Source: Rhodococcus sp. WMMA185 (GTDB taxonomy: Bacteria > Actinomycetota > Actinomycetes > Mycobacteriales > Mycobacteriaceae). Taken from it: 64,000 nucleotides of DNA. The stretch covers positions 3,861,012-3,925,011 of the forward strand of contig NZ_CP017014.1 of the NCBI RefSeq assembly GCF_001767395.1, in the 5' to 3' direction. The notes beneath the pieces are model-generated. The model had not been told where the DNA came from. It saw only the letters and a list, made by a program, of their open reading frames with translations, and ran no database searches. Positions within the stretch are counted from its first letter, which is position 1. Each line of letters opens with the position of its first letter. Both the position numbers and the translations under genes were made by a program. Below are positions 8,285-16,413 of this stretch, one piece after another.

Positions 8285-9052
8285 GTGGAAATTCAGGGAA
8301 CCGCCGCACTGGTCACCGGGGCAGCCTCAGGCCTCGGAGCCGCCACCGCCAAGCGTCTCGCCGACGCCGGTGCCACCGTGTTCGGACTCGACCTGCAGCA
8401 ATCGATCGAGCGGGCCGGCGACAACGTCCCGGGTGGCGTCACCCTCATCGCTACCGACGTCACCAGCGATCAAGAAGTGCAGGCAGCCGTCGAGCAGATC
8501 GTCGGGTCAGGTGTCCCGCTGCGCATCGTCGTGAATTGCGCCGGAGTCGGCTGGGCCGGCCGCATCCTGTCGAAGAAGGGTCCGCACGACCTCGAGTTGT
8601 TCCGCACCGTCATCACAGTCAACTTGCTGGGCACGTTCAACGTCATGCGCCTGGCCGCCGATGCGATCGCCAAGACGGATACCGTCGACGAATCCGGGCA
8701 GCGGGGCGTCATCATCAACACCGCATCCGTTGCCGCGTTCGAGGGCCAGATCGGACAGATCGCATACTCCGCTTCCAAGGGCGGCGTGCAGGGCATGACC
8801 GTCCCCGCGGCCCGCGACCTGGCGCAGTTCGGCATCCGAGTCAACACCATCGCGCCCGGCATCATCGACACGCCGATGCTCGCCGGCGTCACCGACGAGT
8901 ACCGCAAGGGCCTCGAGGCCGGCGTCCCGTTCCCGTCACGCCTCGGCCAGCCGACCGAATACGCACAACTCACTCAGATGATCGTCGAGCACGATTACCT
9001 CAACGGTGAGACGATTCGTATGGACGGTGCTCTGCGCATGGCCCCACGGTAG
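8285..9052 (+). CDS. SDR family NAD(P)-dependent oxidoreductase, 3-hydroxyacyl-CoA dehydrogenase type 2-like
   Basis: From the GTG at 8285 the protein is 255 residues and begins EIQGTAALVTGAASGLG, containing the cofactor motif TGxxxGxG. The catalytic pair is present as YSASKGG near residue 161, and NTIAPGIIDTPML follows. The length, the early start and IEFQ-type N terminus fit the HSD10/type 2 3-hydroxyacyl-CoA dehydrogenase group, which oxidises short-chain 3-hydroxyacyl-CoA esters. An upstream in-frame GTG at 8252 is less likely because it adds residues before the first strand. It is a single gene. Confidence 0.85.
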   Translation: MEIQGTAALVTGAASGLGAATAKRLADAGATVFGLDLQQSIERAGDNVPGGVTLIATDVTSDQEVQAAVEQIVGSGVPLRIVVNCAGVGWAGRILSKKGPHDLELFRTVITVNLLGTFNVMRLAADAIAKTDTVDESGQRGVIINTASVAAFEGQIGQIAYSASKGGVQGMTVPAARDLAQFGIRVNTIAPGIIDTPMLAGVTDEYRKGLEAGVPFPSRLGQPTEYAQLTQMIVEHDYLNGETIRMDGALRMAPR

Positions 9053-9141
9053 GCCGCCAGGCCTCCGGTGCGTGGTGATCGGTGCGCAGGCCCCGTCGAC
9101 CACGCATCGGGCGCGCGGCGCCCACCAAGGGGAGGTTTTAC

Positions 9142-9771
9142 ATGGGGTTCTATGCAGATCGGGTTCTTCCGCGGTTGATCGACAAGGCGTGCGGACTGCA
9201 GGTGACGGTGCCCGAACGCCAGCGGGCCTGCACTGGACTGCACGGACGCGTCGTCGAGATCGGATTCGGTTCCGGGCTCAACGTTCCGTACTACCCGTCA
9301 GCCGTGGAGTCCGTCAGCGCCGTCGAACCGGCCGACCTCGGCTGGAAACTGGCCGGCAAGCGGCTGGCGGAATCGGCGGTCCCCGTCGAACGGTCCGGAC
9401 TCGACGGTGAGTCACTTCCCTTCCCCGACAACAGCTTCGACACCGCGCTGTCCACCTGGACGATGTGCACCATCCCGGATGTCGATGCGGCTCTTCACGA
9501 GGTCCGACGAGTCCTGAAACCCGGCGGCACACTACACTTCGTCGAGCACGGCCTGGCTCCAGATACAAAGGTCCAGCGCTGGCAGCACCGGCTCGAGCCG
9601 ATTCAGAAGACCGTCGCAGGTGGCTGCCACCTCACGCGGCGAATCCCCGAACTATTGACACAAGCAGGTTTCGAAATCCGCGAACTCGATCGCTTCTACG
9701 AGCATTCGACGCCCAAGTTCATAGGCGCCCTCTCGCTCGGATACGCGGCCTCACCGCCTGCGAACGGTTGA
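9142..9771 (+). CDS. Class I SAM-dependent methyltransferase
   Basis: A 209-residue protein starting at the ATG at 9142, seven bases after GGGGAGG. Motif I is VVEIGFGSGLNVPYY and the post-motif LSTWTMCTIPDVDAALHEV leads to LKPGGTLHFVEHG, the UbiE/Coq5-like pattern. The substrate is not evident. It lies downstream of the SDR gene but is spaced by about 90 bases, so shared transcription is possible but unproven. The frame extends upstream to 9082 without a ribosome site. Confidence 0.87.
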   Translation: MGFYADRVLPRLIDKACGLQVTVPERQRACTGLHGRVVEIGFGSGLNVPYYPSAVESVSAVEPADLGWKLAGKRLAESAVPVERSGLDGESLPFPDNSFDTALSTWTMCTIPDVDAALHEVRRVLKPGGTLHFVEHGLAPDTKVQRWQHRLEPIQKTVAGGCHLTRRIPELLTQAGFEIRELDRFYEHSTPKFIGALSLGYAASPPANG

Positions 9772-9775
9772 GCCA

Positions 9776-10471
9776 TCACGCGGCTCGTCGGTGACGCGCA
9801 GGGCTTCGACCGGCTTCCTGCTCATCAACGTAGAACAGCACGAGAGTGCAGAAGAGGAGCGACGCCGCAAGCCACGCTGCCTCGTGTCCAAGAATTCTCG
9901 TGCACACCGCGCCGATTACGGCACCGGCAGCGAAGCCACCCACAACCGCGCCGTACACACCGGTGTTCTTGCGTGCCTCGAGGTCTTTCCTGAGGAAGCC
10001 CGCGTAGGCAGCTTCGGTCAAGCGCATGAGGTTTCCGGTGGTGGCGATCGCAATGTATGACAGCGAACGCACCGACCGAAAGAGCCCGATCTGGAGGGCG
10101 GCGACGAATGCGATCGGAATCGTCACCACTGGGTCGGGGACGGTCGTCGGCACGAACCCGACTGCGACGAGGACGATGACCTGCGCAACCATGGCGGCCC
10201 GGATCGGATGCTCCACCACACGCTTCACGCGGGGACTCTTCAACGAATTCGCGATCGCGACACCAACGACAAACGCTGATATCGGCCACACATGTGCGAG
10301 CGCCGCGCCGACGTTCCCCGCAGAAAAATCGATCCCCATGAGGATGACGTTTCCGGTCTGGGAGTTGGCGAAGACACCACCTCGGCTGATGAACGTATAC
10401 GCGTCGAGGAATCCGCTGGTGACGGTGAGCAGCACGGCAAACCGCAATGAGGTGGAGGTTTCCGTCGCCAC
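9776..10471 (-). CDS. YoaK/DUF1275 family membrane protein
   Basis: About 231 residues with six or seven hydrophobic segments and the DUF1275 hallmarks FLDAYTFISRGGVFANSQTGNVILMG and the later TGNLMRLTEA. The chosen start is a GTG at about 10471, six bases after GAGGAG. The frame is open further up but runs into the nuclease gene. The start lies only about a dozen bases from the end of that gene, so the two are probably cotranscribed. The family is widespread and of unknown function. Confidence 0.85.
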   Translation of the reverse strand: MATETSTSLRFAVLLTVTSGFLDAYTFISRGGVFANSQTGNVILMGIDFSAGNVGAALAHVWPISAFVVGVAIANSLKSPRVKRVVEHPIRAAMVAQVIVLVAVGFVPTTVPDPVVTIPIAFVAALQIGLFRSVRSLSYIAIATTGNLMRLTEAAYAGFLRKDLEARKNTGVYGAVVGGFAAGAVIGAVCTRILGHEAAWLAASLLFCTLVLFYVDEQEAGRSPARHRRAA

Positions 10472-10482
10472 CGCAAGCTCCT

Positions 10483-12111
10483 CTACAGATCCGACGACAG
10501 GGGGATTTCCGACACCGCCCGGTCCGACATCCACTCCCGCAGAACCTTCGTGGCGATCACATCGTCTTCGTTGTACTGCAGCAGACGCTCGCGCTGGGTG
10601 AGATCTGGTTCGCCGTCATAGCCGACGGCCTCGCGGTACCAACTCATCGACGCCTCGCCGCTCGCGTCCGCATCACGCCACCGGAACCCCGCCACGGGAG
10701 CAATCTTCTTGAGTCCCTTGCCGGCGGGGCAGATGAACTGGTCGCTGACGGCCTGATAGATGTCGACCCACTGCTCGCTGTCGATGAATTCGCGGACCTC
10801 GGCCTCGGTGGGGACCCCGGGCATCCCGGCGAACCGACGGGCCGAGTCCAGCAACCACTTGTCCTCGGCTGTACGGGAATAGCAGTATGCAGCGAAGGTC
10901 TTGCCGCCCAGTGCCGCCGCTTCTCGTTCGGCCATCAGCCACGTCCAGAACTCGGCGAACGAGCGCGCCTCGTCCTGCGTCGGCAACGGATCCCACGTGA
11001 CGAACGGACGGTACGCCGAAATTCCGTCCGCGTTGAGCAGCGTTCCCCACAGGTACGCGCCACGCTCCTGGTAGCTCTCCATATCGACGTCCACCTCGAC
11101 GTCGGCGCGTGTGACTCGGACCTCCGGAAATCTTCGCACCAACGGCGCTCCGGTCAGCCAGGCCTTGGCCGTGACGACTGCGTCCTCGAACGCGCCGTGC
11201 TGCCAGTCCTCGAGCGGTTCCCGGTCCCATGCCGCGAGGTCGTCGATGGTGTGGCACCCCGCTTCACGCAACAGATCGGCGCGCGGCCCCGAGGCCACCA
11301 GGCTCACATCGTGCGTCTGCGTCAACTGTTCCTCGCAACCGGGCCACCACGGGCACGAACGGCATTCGCCGATCTTCGACGGCACGGTCGCCGATTCTCC
11401 GCGCGCGATGGCGAGACGATCGGCAAACCGCTCGTCGTAGTCTTCGAGGATGGTCGTGAGATCGTGCACGAAAATCACGTCGGAGCCGAATCCGATCGCA
11501 CCTGCCACGAGCGCCGGACTCGCGAGCCCGTGACTCTCGAGCATCCGGTACACCTGCGCGACGCGCATCTGGTCGCGAGTCTGGCCGCGGGGCTTTCTGG
11601 TCAGATCTTCCCGCGGTTCCCACTCGAACATTCCCGACGTGATCGCGCCGCGACCAGGATCGGTGACCTTGTGGTTGACGACGATCACCGGGATGTACCC
11701 GCCGAGATCGGCGTCGCGCATGAGGATCTCGCAGTGCGCCTTCCTGCCCACCTCCCGATCGAGCGGTAGCACCGCACCCCAGATGCGGTCCGCACCAGCG
11801 GCGCACGCGGCCATGGTGTCCTCGGCGCGCCTACGCGCGCTCTGCTCGGGATCGATCTGCACCCAGCGATCGGGGGCATGCTCTGTGAGAATCCGGCGGA
11901 TCTCCTCGCGCTTGGCGGCCGCCGCATCCTGACGCTGGCGAACCCCAGCATCTTCGGGCGCGGTCGCAAGTCGTTCGGGGAACGCTGCGTCGAGGTGGAC
12001 CCGATGACGACACCGCGTCAGTGCAGCGGGATCGATCACCGCCCCCGGCACCTGTGCAGGAGCGGTGCGGGGTTCGGACTGCTGACCGATTCGGGAAGGC
12101 ACAATGACCAA
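10483..12111 (-). CDS. TM0106-type RecB-like nuclease
   Basis: A 542-residue protein from a TTG start. The N-terminal half has a Cas4/RecB-like pattern ending in a cysteine cluster (CRSCPWWPGCEEQ near residue 290). The C-terminal half is a predicted RNase H-like domain (VDVDMESYQERGAYLWGTLL through LLQYNEDDVIATKVLREW), with acidic residues expected of a DnaQ-type 3'-5' exonuclease. This two-domain form matches the TM0106 family, found in many actinobacteria with no defined pathway. It is divergent from the DUF6474 gene and leads into the DUF1275 gene. Confidence 0.82.
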   Translation of the reverse strand: MVIVPSRIGQQSEPRTAPAQVPGAVIDPAALTRCRHRVHLDAAFPERLATAPEDAGVRQRQDAAAAKREEIRRILTEHAPDRWVQIDPEQSARRRAEDTMAACAAGADRIWGAVLPLDREVGRKAHCEILMRDADLGGYIPVIVVNHKVTDPGRGAITSGMFEWEPREDLTRKPRGQTRDQMRVAQVYRMLESHGLASPALVAGAIGFGSDVIFVHDLTTILEDYDERFADRLAIARGESATVPSKIGECRSCPWWPGCEEQLTQTHDVSLVASGPRADLLREAGCHTIDDLAAWDREPLEDWQHGAFEDAVVTAKAWLTGAPLVRRFPEVRVTRADVEVDVDMESYQERGAYLWGTLLNADGISAYRPFVTWDPLPTQDEARSFAEFWTWLMAEREAAALGGKTFAAYCYSRTAEDKWLLDSARRFAGMPGVPTEAEVREFIDSEQWVDIYQAVSDQFICPAGKGLKKIAPVAGFRWRDADASGEASMSWYREAVGYDGEPDLTQRERLLQYNEDDVIATKVLREWMSDRAVSEIPLSSDL

Positions 12112-12200
12112 GATTATGTGCTCCCCTAGGATTGCCTGGACACACCGGATGCAATTAGAAGCGTGGGCTGCGCTGAAACACCTGGAAAAGGGGTCTTTCG

Positions 12201-12854
12201 ATGGGGTTGTTCAAGAAACGTAAGTCCAGAGCCACCCGCAAAGCGGAAGCCAGGGCACTCAAGCACAAGGCTGGAGTGGAAGCGAAGCTGAGCGCACGAA
12301 ACGAGCGCAAGCGCGACAAGGCAGCCGCCAGGGCCAGCCGCAAGCTCGAGGCCGCCGAATTGAAGTCGCAGAAGAAGGTGGACAAGGCTCAGATCGCAAC
12401 TCTGAAGGCGCAGGAGAAGGCCGCCGCCCGGAAAGGTTTCACAGTCGCCAACGTGCGCAAGTACCTCGGTATCGCTCGTGTATTGACTCCGGTGCTGCTT
12501 CCGCTCGCCTACCGCGCTGCCACCATCGTCCGCGCTCAGATCGATGCCCAGCGTGCCGAACGCATGGGGGTCTCTGTCGACCAGCTGGCCGAATTCACCG
12601 GCCACGGGGCCAAGCTCAGCGCCCGCATCGCCGGTGCGGAGAGCTCCACCACCAAGATTCTCGGGCAGAAGCCGGACGACGCGGAAACGCAGAAGTTCTC
12701 CGCCGCCATCCGTGACCGCCTCACAGACCTGAGCACCGCCGTCCGCGCGGCAGAGCAGATGCCCCACGCCCGGCGCAAGGCCGCCCACCAAGCGATCGCG
12801 TCCGAACTCGACGGCGTCGAAGCCGATCTACTTGCCCGACTCGGCGTGCGCTGA
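12201..12854 (+). CDS. DUF6474 family protein
   Basis: A 217-residue protein opening MGLFKKRKSRATRKAEARAL. The first 85 residues are strongly basic and probably coiled coil (long Lys/Ala/Glu helices), a short hydrophobic stretch follows (VLTPVLLPLAYRAATIV), and the C-terminal half is helical and ends LLARLGVR. The pattern matches the DUF6474 family confined to mycolata. Function is unknown; the basic N terminus suggests binding to nucleic acid or membrane phospholipid. The ATG at 12201 follows AAAAGGGG. Confidence 0.8.
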   Translation: MGLFKKRKSRATRKAEARALKHKAGVEAKLSARNERKRDKAAARASRKLEAAELKSQKKVDKAQIATLKAQEKAAARKGFTVANVRKYLGIARVLTPVLLPLAYRAATIVRAQIDAQRAERMGVSVDQLAEFTGHGAKLSARIAGAESSTTKILGQKPDDAETQKFSAAIRDRLTDLSTAVRAAEQMPHARRKAAHQAIASELDGVEADLLARLGVR

Positions 12855-12866
12855 AGAACGACCGCT

Positions 12867-13385
12867 GTGTACCCCGCCCGCCGTGCCTCGACCGCCCCTC
12901 TTCGGGGTTCGGCGGTCGGGGCCCTGGTGGGTGCTCTGGCGATCGCGGCGCACGGTGTCGGCGGGGGTGAGGTCCCCGATTCCGCCACTCTGACCCTGCT
13001 GCTCGTCACCTGCGGCGGTGTCGGCGCGATGACGACATACCTGCCCACCCGCTTCCACGGCCGCCTCGGCCTTGTCGCCTCGCTCGGCCTCGGGCAGTTG
13101 GCCGCGCACTATGCGCTCACACTCACCGACCATCCTCATTCGGCGGGTCCAGCCCTGCCGATGTTCGCCGCACACGCTCTAGCCACAGCGATATGCGCGC
13201 TGCTGATCGCCAGCGCCGAACGGATTTTCGAGTCACTCGTCCACGTGTGGCACTTGGTGGTGCGCGGCGAACCACAATCGATCTCGACGCCCACGCACTC
13301 GCACGTCTCTTCGCACCACGCGAACCCCGTCGACGCCCTGCTGCGGGCAAGCATTTCCCGCCGTGGTCCACCGGTCCGAGTCTGA
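12867..13385 (+). CDS. Hypothetical multi-pass membrane protein
   Basis: A 172-residue protein with four or five hydrophobic stretches, a histidine-rich tail (HVSSHHANP) and no recognised domain. It begins 12 bases after the DUF6474 gene from a GTG. The hairpin at 12889-12918 lies inside its first codons, so a later start (for example a GTG around 12930) is possible. It is followed by copC and copD genes; the histidines might suggest a link to metal handling, but this is speculation. Confidence 0.6.
   Translation: MYPARRASTAPLRGSAVGALVGALAIAAHGVGGGEVPDSATLTLLLVTCGGVGAMTTYLPTRFHGRLGLVASLGLGQLAAHYALTLTDHPHSAGPALPMFAAHALATAICALLIASAERIFESLVHVWHLVVRGEPQSISTPTHSHVSSHHANPVDALLRASISRRGPPVRV
12889..12918. 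terminator. Hairpin, possible terminator or translation control element
   Basis: CGACCGCC at 12889-12896 pairs with GGCGGTCG at 12911-12918 around a GC-rich loop that can itself pair. It lies 35 bases after the DUF6474 stop and overlaps the start of the next open frame. There is no T run. It may end part of the transcription or show that the next gene starts further downstream. Confidence 0.4.
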
Positions 13386-13509
13386 CCTTTTTCACTTCAA
13401 AGCTCAAACCAGTAAGGACCTATCGATGACACCTCTATTTCGCCGTGCCCAAAATTCGCGCGAGCAAGATCCAACGACTCAGCGTTCTGGTTCCGTAACG
13501 TGTACGTCG

Positions 13510-13527
13510 GACCCCGGTGTCGGGGTC
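13510..13527. promoter_or_regulatory. Perfect small hairpin upstream of the copC leader frame
   Basis: GACCCC at 13510-13515 and GGGGTC at 13522-13527 form a perfect six-pair stem with a six-base loop. It lies between the preceding membrane protein gene and the short coupled frame at 13589, in about 200 bases of otherwise uncoded sequence. It could be a terminator of the previous unit or part of the leader of the copper operon. Confidence 0.35.
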
Positions 13528-13588
13528 GGACCCGGCCAGTTCCAGCAGTTCGAATTGTCGGGGGGAACCACTACCCGAGGAGGACGAA

Positions 13589-13666
13589 GTGTTGTTCCCT
13601 GCCACGCAGGCCCACAGCTTCGGCGCGGGCGGCCTCAGCACGATGGCCCGGAGCTGTCGCTCATGA
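13589..13666 (+). CDS. Candidate 25-codon leader peptide coupled to copC
   Basis: A GTG at 13589 is preceded by the strong ribosome site GAGGAGG at the right distance and opens a 25-codon frame ending MARSCRS. Its TGA overlaps the ATG of the copC-like gene (ATGA at 13663-13666). The frame contains histidine and cysteine but no clear metal motif. The downstream gene lacks an obvious site of its own outside this frame, so its translation may depend on this leader. The peptide is a proposal, not a known family. Confidence 0.45.
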   Translation: MLFPATQAHSFGAGGLSTMARSCRS

Positions 13667-14226
13667 ACACACGTACCTCAATCACTTCGGTGCGAGTCCT
13701 CATCGTCGGACTGCTGGTGATGGCCTCGAGCATGCTCGGTGTCGCCACCGCATCCGCGCACGCCGCCGCCATGGGCTCCAACCCGGAAAACGGTGCTCAG
13801 ATCGCGACCGCCCCGGATCACGTGAGCGTCACGTTCAACGAACCGATGCAGGAGTCGTTCGCATCACTGACCGTCGTAGGGCCGGACGGCAACCTGTGGA
13901 CCAAGAGTGACCCGTCGGTCGCAGGGGACACGGTCAGCGCCGAACTCGGTCAGCTGGGACCGGCCGGCGAGTACACCATCGCGTACCGCGTCGTCTCCGC
14001 CGACGGACATCCCGTGAGCGGCACAAGCACGTTTACGCTCACCCAAGCGGAGTCGGGCGCGCCGGGAGCCCCGGCCAACCTGGCCAGCGATACGAGCACC
14101 TCGGCCAGCAGTCCGGTTGAATCCGGGAACGGTGGAGTTCCATTGTGGCCGTTCATCGTTGCGGGTGTGATCGTGTTTGCAGGTGGACTATGGCTCGCAC
14201 TTCGCAAGCCTCGCGCCGAGAGCTGA
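13663..14226 (+). CDS. CopC domain copper-binding protein, secreted and membrane anchored
   Basis: From the ATG at 13663 this 187-residue protein has a signal peptide (residues about 1-32 ending ATASAHA), a mature N terminus starting at the copper-ligand histidine, and a CopC beta-sandwich (AHAAAMGSNPENGAQI, VSVTFNEPMQ, YRVVSADGHPVSGT with the second histidine). A linker and one C-terminal hydrophobic helix with RKP anchor it. It overlaps the copD gene. CopC/CopD pairs take up or pass on copper at the cell surface. Confidence 0.85.
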   Translation: MNTRTSITSVRVLIVGLLVMASSMLGVATASAHAAAMGSNPENGAQIATAPDHVSVTFNEPMQESFASLTVVGPDGNLWTKSDPSVAGDTVSAELGQLGPAGEYTIAYRVVSADGHPVSGTSTFTLTQAESGAPGAPANLASDTSTSASSPVESGNGGVPLWPFIVAGVIVFAGGLWLALRKPRAES

Positions 14227-15167
14227 GACGGGCGGGTACGGCCCGGCAGTGGTTGCTGCTGGCCGTACCCACCGCCCTCGTCGGGGTCGCGTTCGGTTGG
14301 GCGCTGGCTTGGCCGGAAGGCCACGACCCTGCCAGCGCCGTCCGGGCCATATCTCTGGTACTGGGTTCGGTCGTCCTCGGGCTCGCGGTACTCGGCTGGT
14401 GGAGCCGCACGGAAACTCGCCCATTCGCACAGGATGCACGGCTGTGGCAGCTGTCGACTGCAATCGCCGCGGCCTGGATGCTCTCCGAGGGACTCCTGCT
14501 CACTATGACTGCGTCCGAAACTGATGCCGAATCTCTGCTCGAGCTGTCGGTCGGGCGGTTCGGGCAATACGTGACCGAGATCAGCGCCGGACGTGTCGGC
14601 CTTGCAGTTTTCGCATGCACGCTGGCCGCCACCGTGTGGTCGGCGGTTGCGTTCAGTTACAAAGATGCCCGGTCACCGATGCCGGTGTTGGTGCTCGCAG
14701 CGCTCGCCCTGGTGGCCCGGCCGATCACCGGGCACATGTCTCAACAGATGCTCGGCTCGCTACTCAACGTCGTTCACGTGCTTGCCGCCGCTCTATGGCT
14801 CGGGGTGCTCGCCGCACTCGGGCTGATGCTCCGCTCGCGCGGGGACTGGGCTAGGTGGCTGCCGCGATTCTCGAACCTCGCCGTCTGGTGCGTGTCGCTA
14901 TTAGCCGTGGCGGGCGTCATCAACGCCGCTGTCAAGCTGGGCGGGGTATCTCCCCTGTTCAACACCGGGTACGGCCAGATAATGCTCGCCAAATCGCTGT
15001 TGCTCGCGGCGCTCCTCGGGCTCGGCTGGTGGTGGAGGCGAACCTGGGTCGGCCAGGCAGCCGCTCACCGGATCAGTGCGGAAGCGTCGCTGCGCCGAGC
15101 CACCTTCGAAGTGGTTGCGATGGCTGTCGTATTCGGGCTCGCCGCCGTCCTGGCCACCACCGCCTGA
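14190..15167 (+). CDS. CopD family copper transport membrane protein
   Basis: About 325 residues from an ATG at 14190, preceded by AGGTGG, giving a 37-base overlap with copC. Around eight hydrophobic segments are visible. The C-terminal half carries the CopD pattern LLNVVHVLAAALWLGVLAALG with a conserved histidine, RFSNLAVWCVSLLAVAGVINA and NTGYGQIMLAKSLLL. It is expected to import copper handed over by the CopC-like protein. A later start is possible, but the overlap with copC is typical for this pair. Confidence 0.85.
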   Translation: MARTSQASRRELRRAGTARQWLLLAVPTALVGVAFGWALAWPEGHDPASAVRAISLVLGSVVLGLAVLGWWSRTETRPFAQDARLWQLSTAIAAAWMLSEGLLLTMTASETDAESLLELSVGRFGQYVTEISAGRVGLAVFACTLAATVWSAVAFSYKDARSPMPVLVLAALALVARPITGHMSQQMLGSLLNVVHVLAAALWLGVLAALGLMLRSRGDWARWLPRFSNLAVWCVSLLAVAGVINAAVKLGGVSPLFNTGYGQIMLAKSLLLAALLGLGWWWRRTWVGQAAAHRISAEASLRRATFEVVAMAVVFGLAAVLATTA

Positions 15168-15182
15168 CTAGGTCCCGGCGGG

Positions 15183-16112
15183 TCAGCGAAGAACAATCTT
15201 TCCGCGACTTCCGCCCTCCTCGCCGGTGCGCTGCGCCCCTGCCGCATCGGTCAGCGCGAACGTGTGGACCGGCGGTAGAGAAAGCTCTCCGGCCGCGGCC
15301 AGATCCCCCAACCTGCGCAGCGTCTCCGTGCTCCGATCGTCGGAAGTGCCTGACGAGAAGGTGATTCCCAAGTCGAACGCCGCAGCGTCCGACAGTGTGA
15401 CGATTCGCTCGACACCCCCACGCAGATCCATTGCCGCCCCCAGCCCACCGCGGCCGGCATCGAGCACGGCGTCGACTCCGCCCGGCGCGAGTGCGCGCAC
15501 CCGATCAGCCATGCCCTCACCGTAGGTCGTGGGCGTCACGCCCAGTTCTCGAAGGGCGTCGTGGTGCCTGACGCTCGCAGTACCGATCACAGTGGCCCCG
15601 CGTTCCCGCGCCAACTGCGCAGCCATGGTCCCCACCGCACCCGACGCACCGTTCACCAGCACGGTTTCGCCGGGTTCAAGTTTCAGCAGTCGCAAAGCCC
15701 GCTCGGCTGCCTCACCGGCGACGGGAATCGTCACAGCCTCCGTCCAACTCAATTCGGTCGGCTTCGGCGCCACGACGGTGGCGAGCGCATATTCCGCGTA
15801 CCCGCCGGTGTCGGACCAGCCGAACATCTCGGTCCCGACCGTCGCCCCCGCCACGCCCGATCCGACCGCATCGACCACACCGGCCACCTCGCTGCCGGGG
15901 ATCTTCGGGAACTTCACCTCCATCACTTCTGCCATCGACCCCGACCGCACCTTCCAGTCGAACGGATTCACCCCAGCGGCACGGATGGCGAGGCGCACCT
16001 GGTTGCCCGTCGGCTCGGGTATCGGAGCATCGACGGTCTCGAGGACCTCCGGGCCGCCGTATCTCGAGTACGAAATTGCCTTCATTGTTCGGTTCGCGGT
16101 CGAAGTCGCCAT
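15183..16112 (-). CDS. NADP-dependent quinone oxidoreductase-like MDR enzyme
   Basis: A 309-residue zinc-free medium-chain dehydrogenase/reductase. It starts at an ATG at 16112, eight bases after GACGAGGG, and reads MKAISYSRYGGPEVLE from residue 10. The family segments AAGVNPFDWKVRSG, IPGSEVAGVVDAVG and the nucleotide motif VLVNGASGAVGTMAAQLA are present. No cysteine/histidine zinc site is seen. It likely reduces quinones or enones with NADPH. Sequence upstream on the same strand is the relic of another gene, so the longer frame should not be used. Confidence 0.85.
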   Translation of the reverse strand: MATSTANRTMKAISYSRYGGPEVLETVDAPIPEPTGNQVRLAIRAAGVNPFDWKVRSGSMAEVMEVKFPKIPGSEVAGVVDAVGSGVAGATVGTEMFGWSDTGGYAEYALATVVAPKPTELSWTEAVTIPVAGEAAERALRLLKLEPGETVLVNGASGAVGTMAAQLARERGATVIGTASVRHHDALRELGVTPTTYGEGMADRVRALAPGGVDAVLDAGRGGLGAAMDLRGGVERIVTLSDAAAFDLGITFSSGTSDDRSTETLRRLGDLAAAGELSLPPVHTFALTDAAGAQRTGEEGGSRGKIVLR

Positions 16113-16150
16113 AACAACAACCCTCGTCCCTTCCGAGCATTTTGTCACCG

Positions 16151-16333
16151 TCAAGCGGTGGGCACATGCTCGCGAGTCAGGGAACCGTCGACGACGTTGT
16201 AGACCGAATCCATCCGATGGAGGTGGCCTGGAACATGAGTCACCAGCAAGGTCGCGACATCGTGCTCGCGAACGACGTCCAGGATCAGGTCCATGATTGC
16301 CGCGCCGCGTTCCTGATCCAGGGCGCTCGTCGT
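16151..16333 (-). pseudogene. Remnant of an ABC transporter ATP-binding subunit (C-terminal end)
   Basis: On the minus strand this open segment encodes the last part of a LolD/MacB-type ABC ATPase: TSALDQERG (the D-loop region) followed by a helix and LLVTHVPGHL with the H-loop histidine, then YNVVDGSLT. The Walker A, Q-loop, signature and Walker B parts are absent; the residues before TSALD do not resemble the family. It lies between the MDR enzyme and the CoA ligase and is probably left by a deletion. Confidence 0.7.
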
Positions 16334-16413
16334 GAAACGAAAAGTCGCTGCCCAAGATGCACCATCACCTCGAGTTGCTAAAGCGCGGTCAGCAGACACC
16401 GCAGACACGCCAG

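Noticed and set aside
8053..9009. Long open frame overlapping the membrane protein B gene and the SDR gene
   Set aside because: Very arginine/histidine-rich, low-complexity translation with no family features; a GC-rich shadow of the SDR gene.
10447..11769. Large plus-strand open frame opposite the RecB-like nuclease
   Set aside because: The minus-strand protein has clear domains; the opposite frame has none and follows the codon bias of the real gene.
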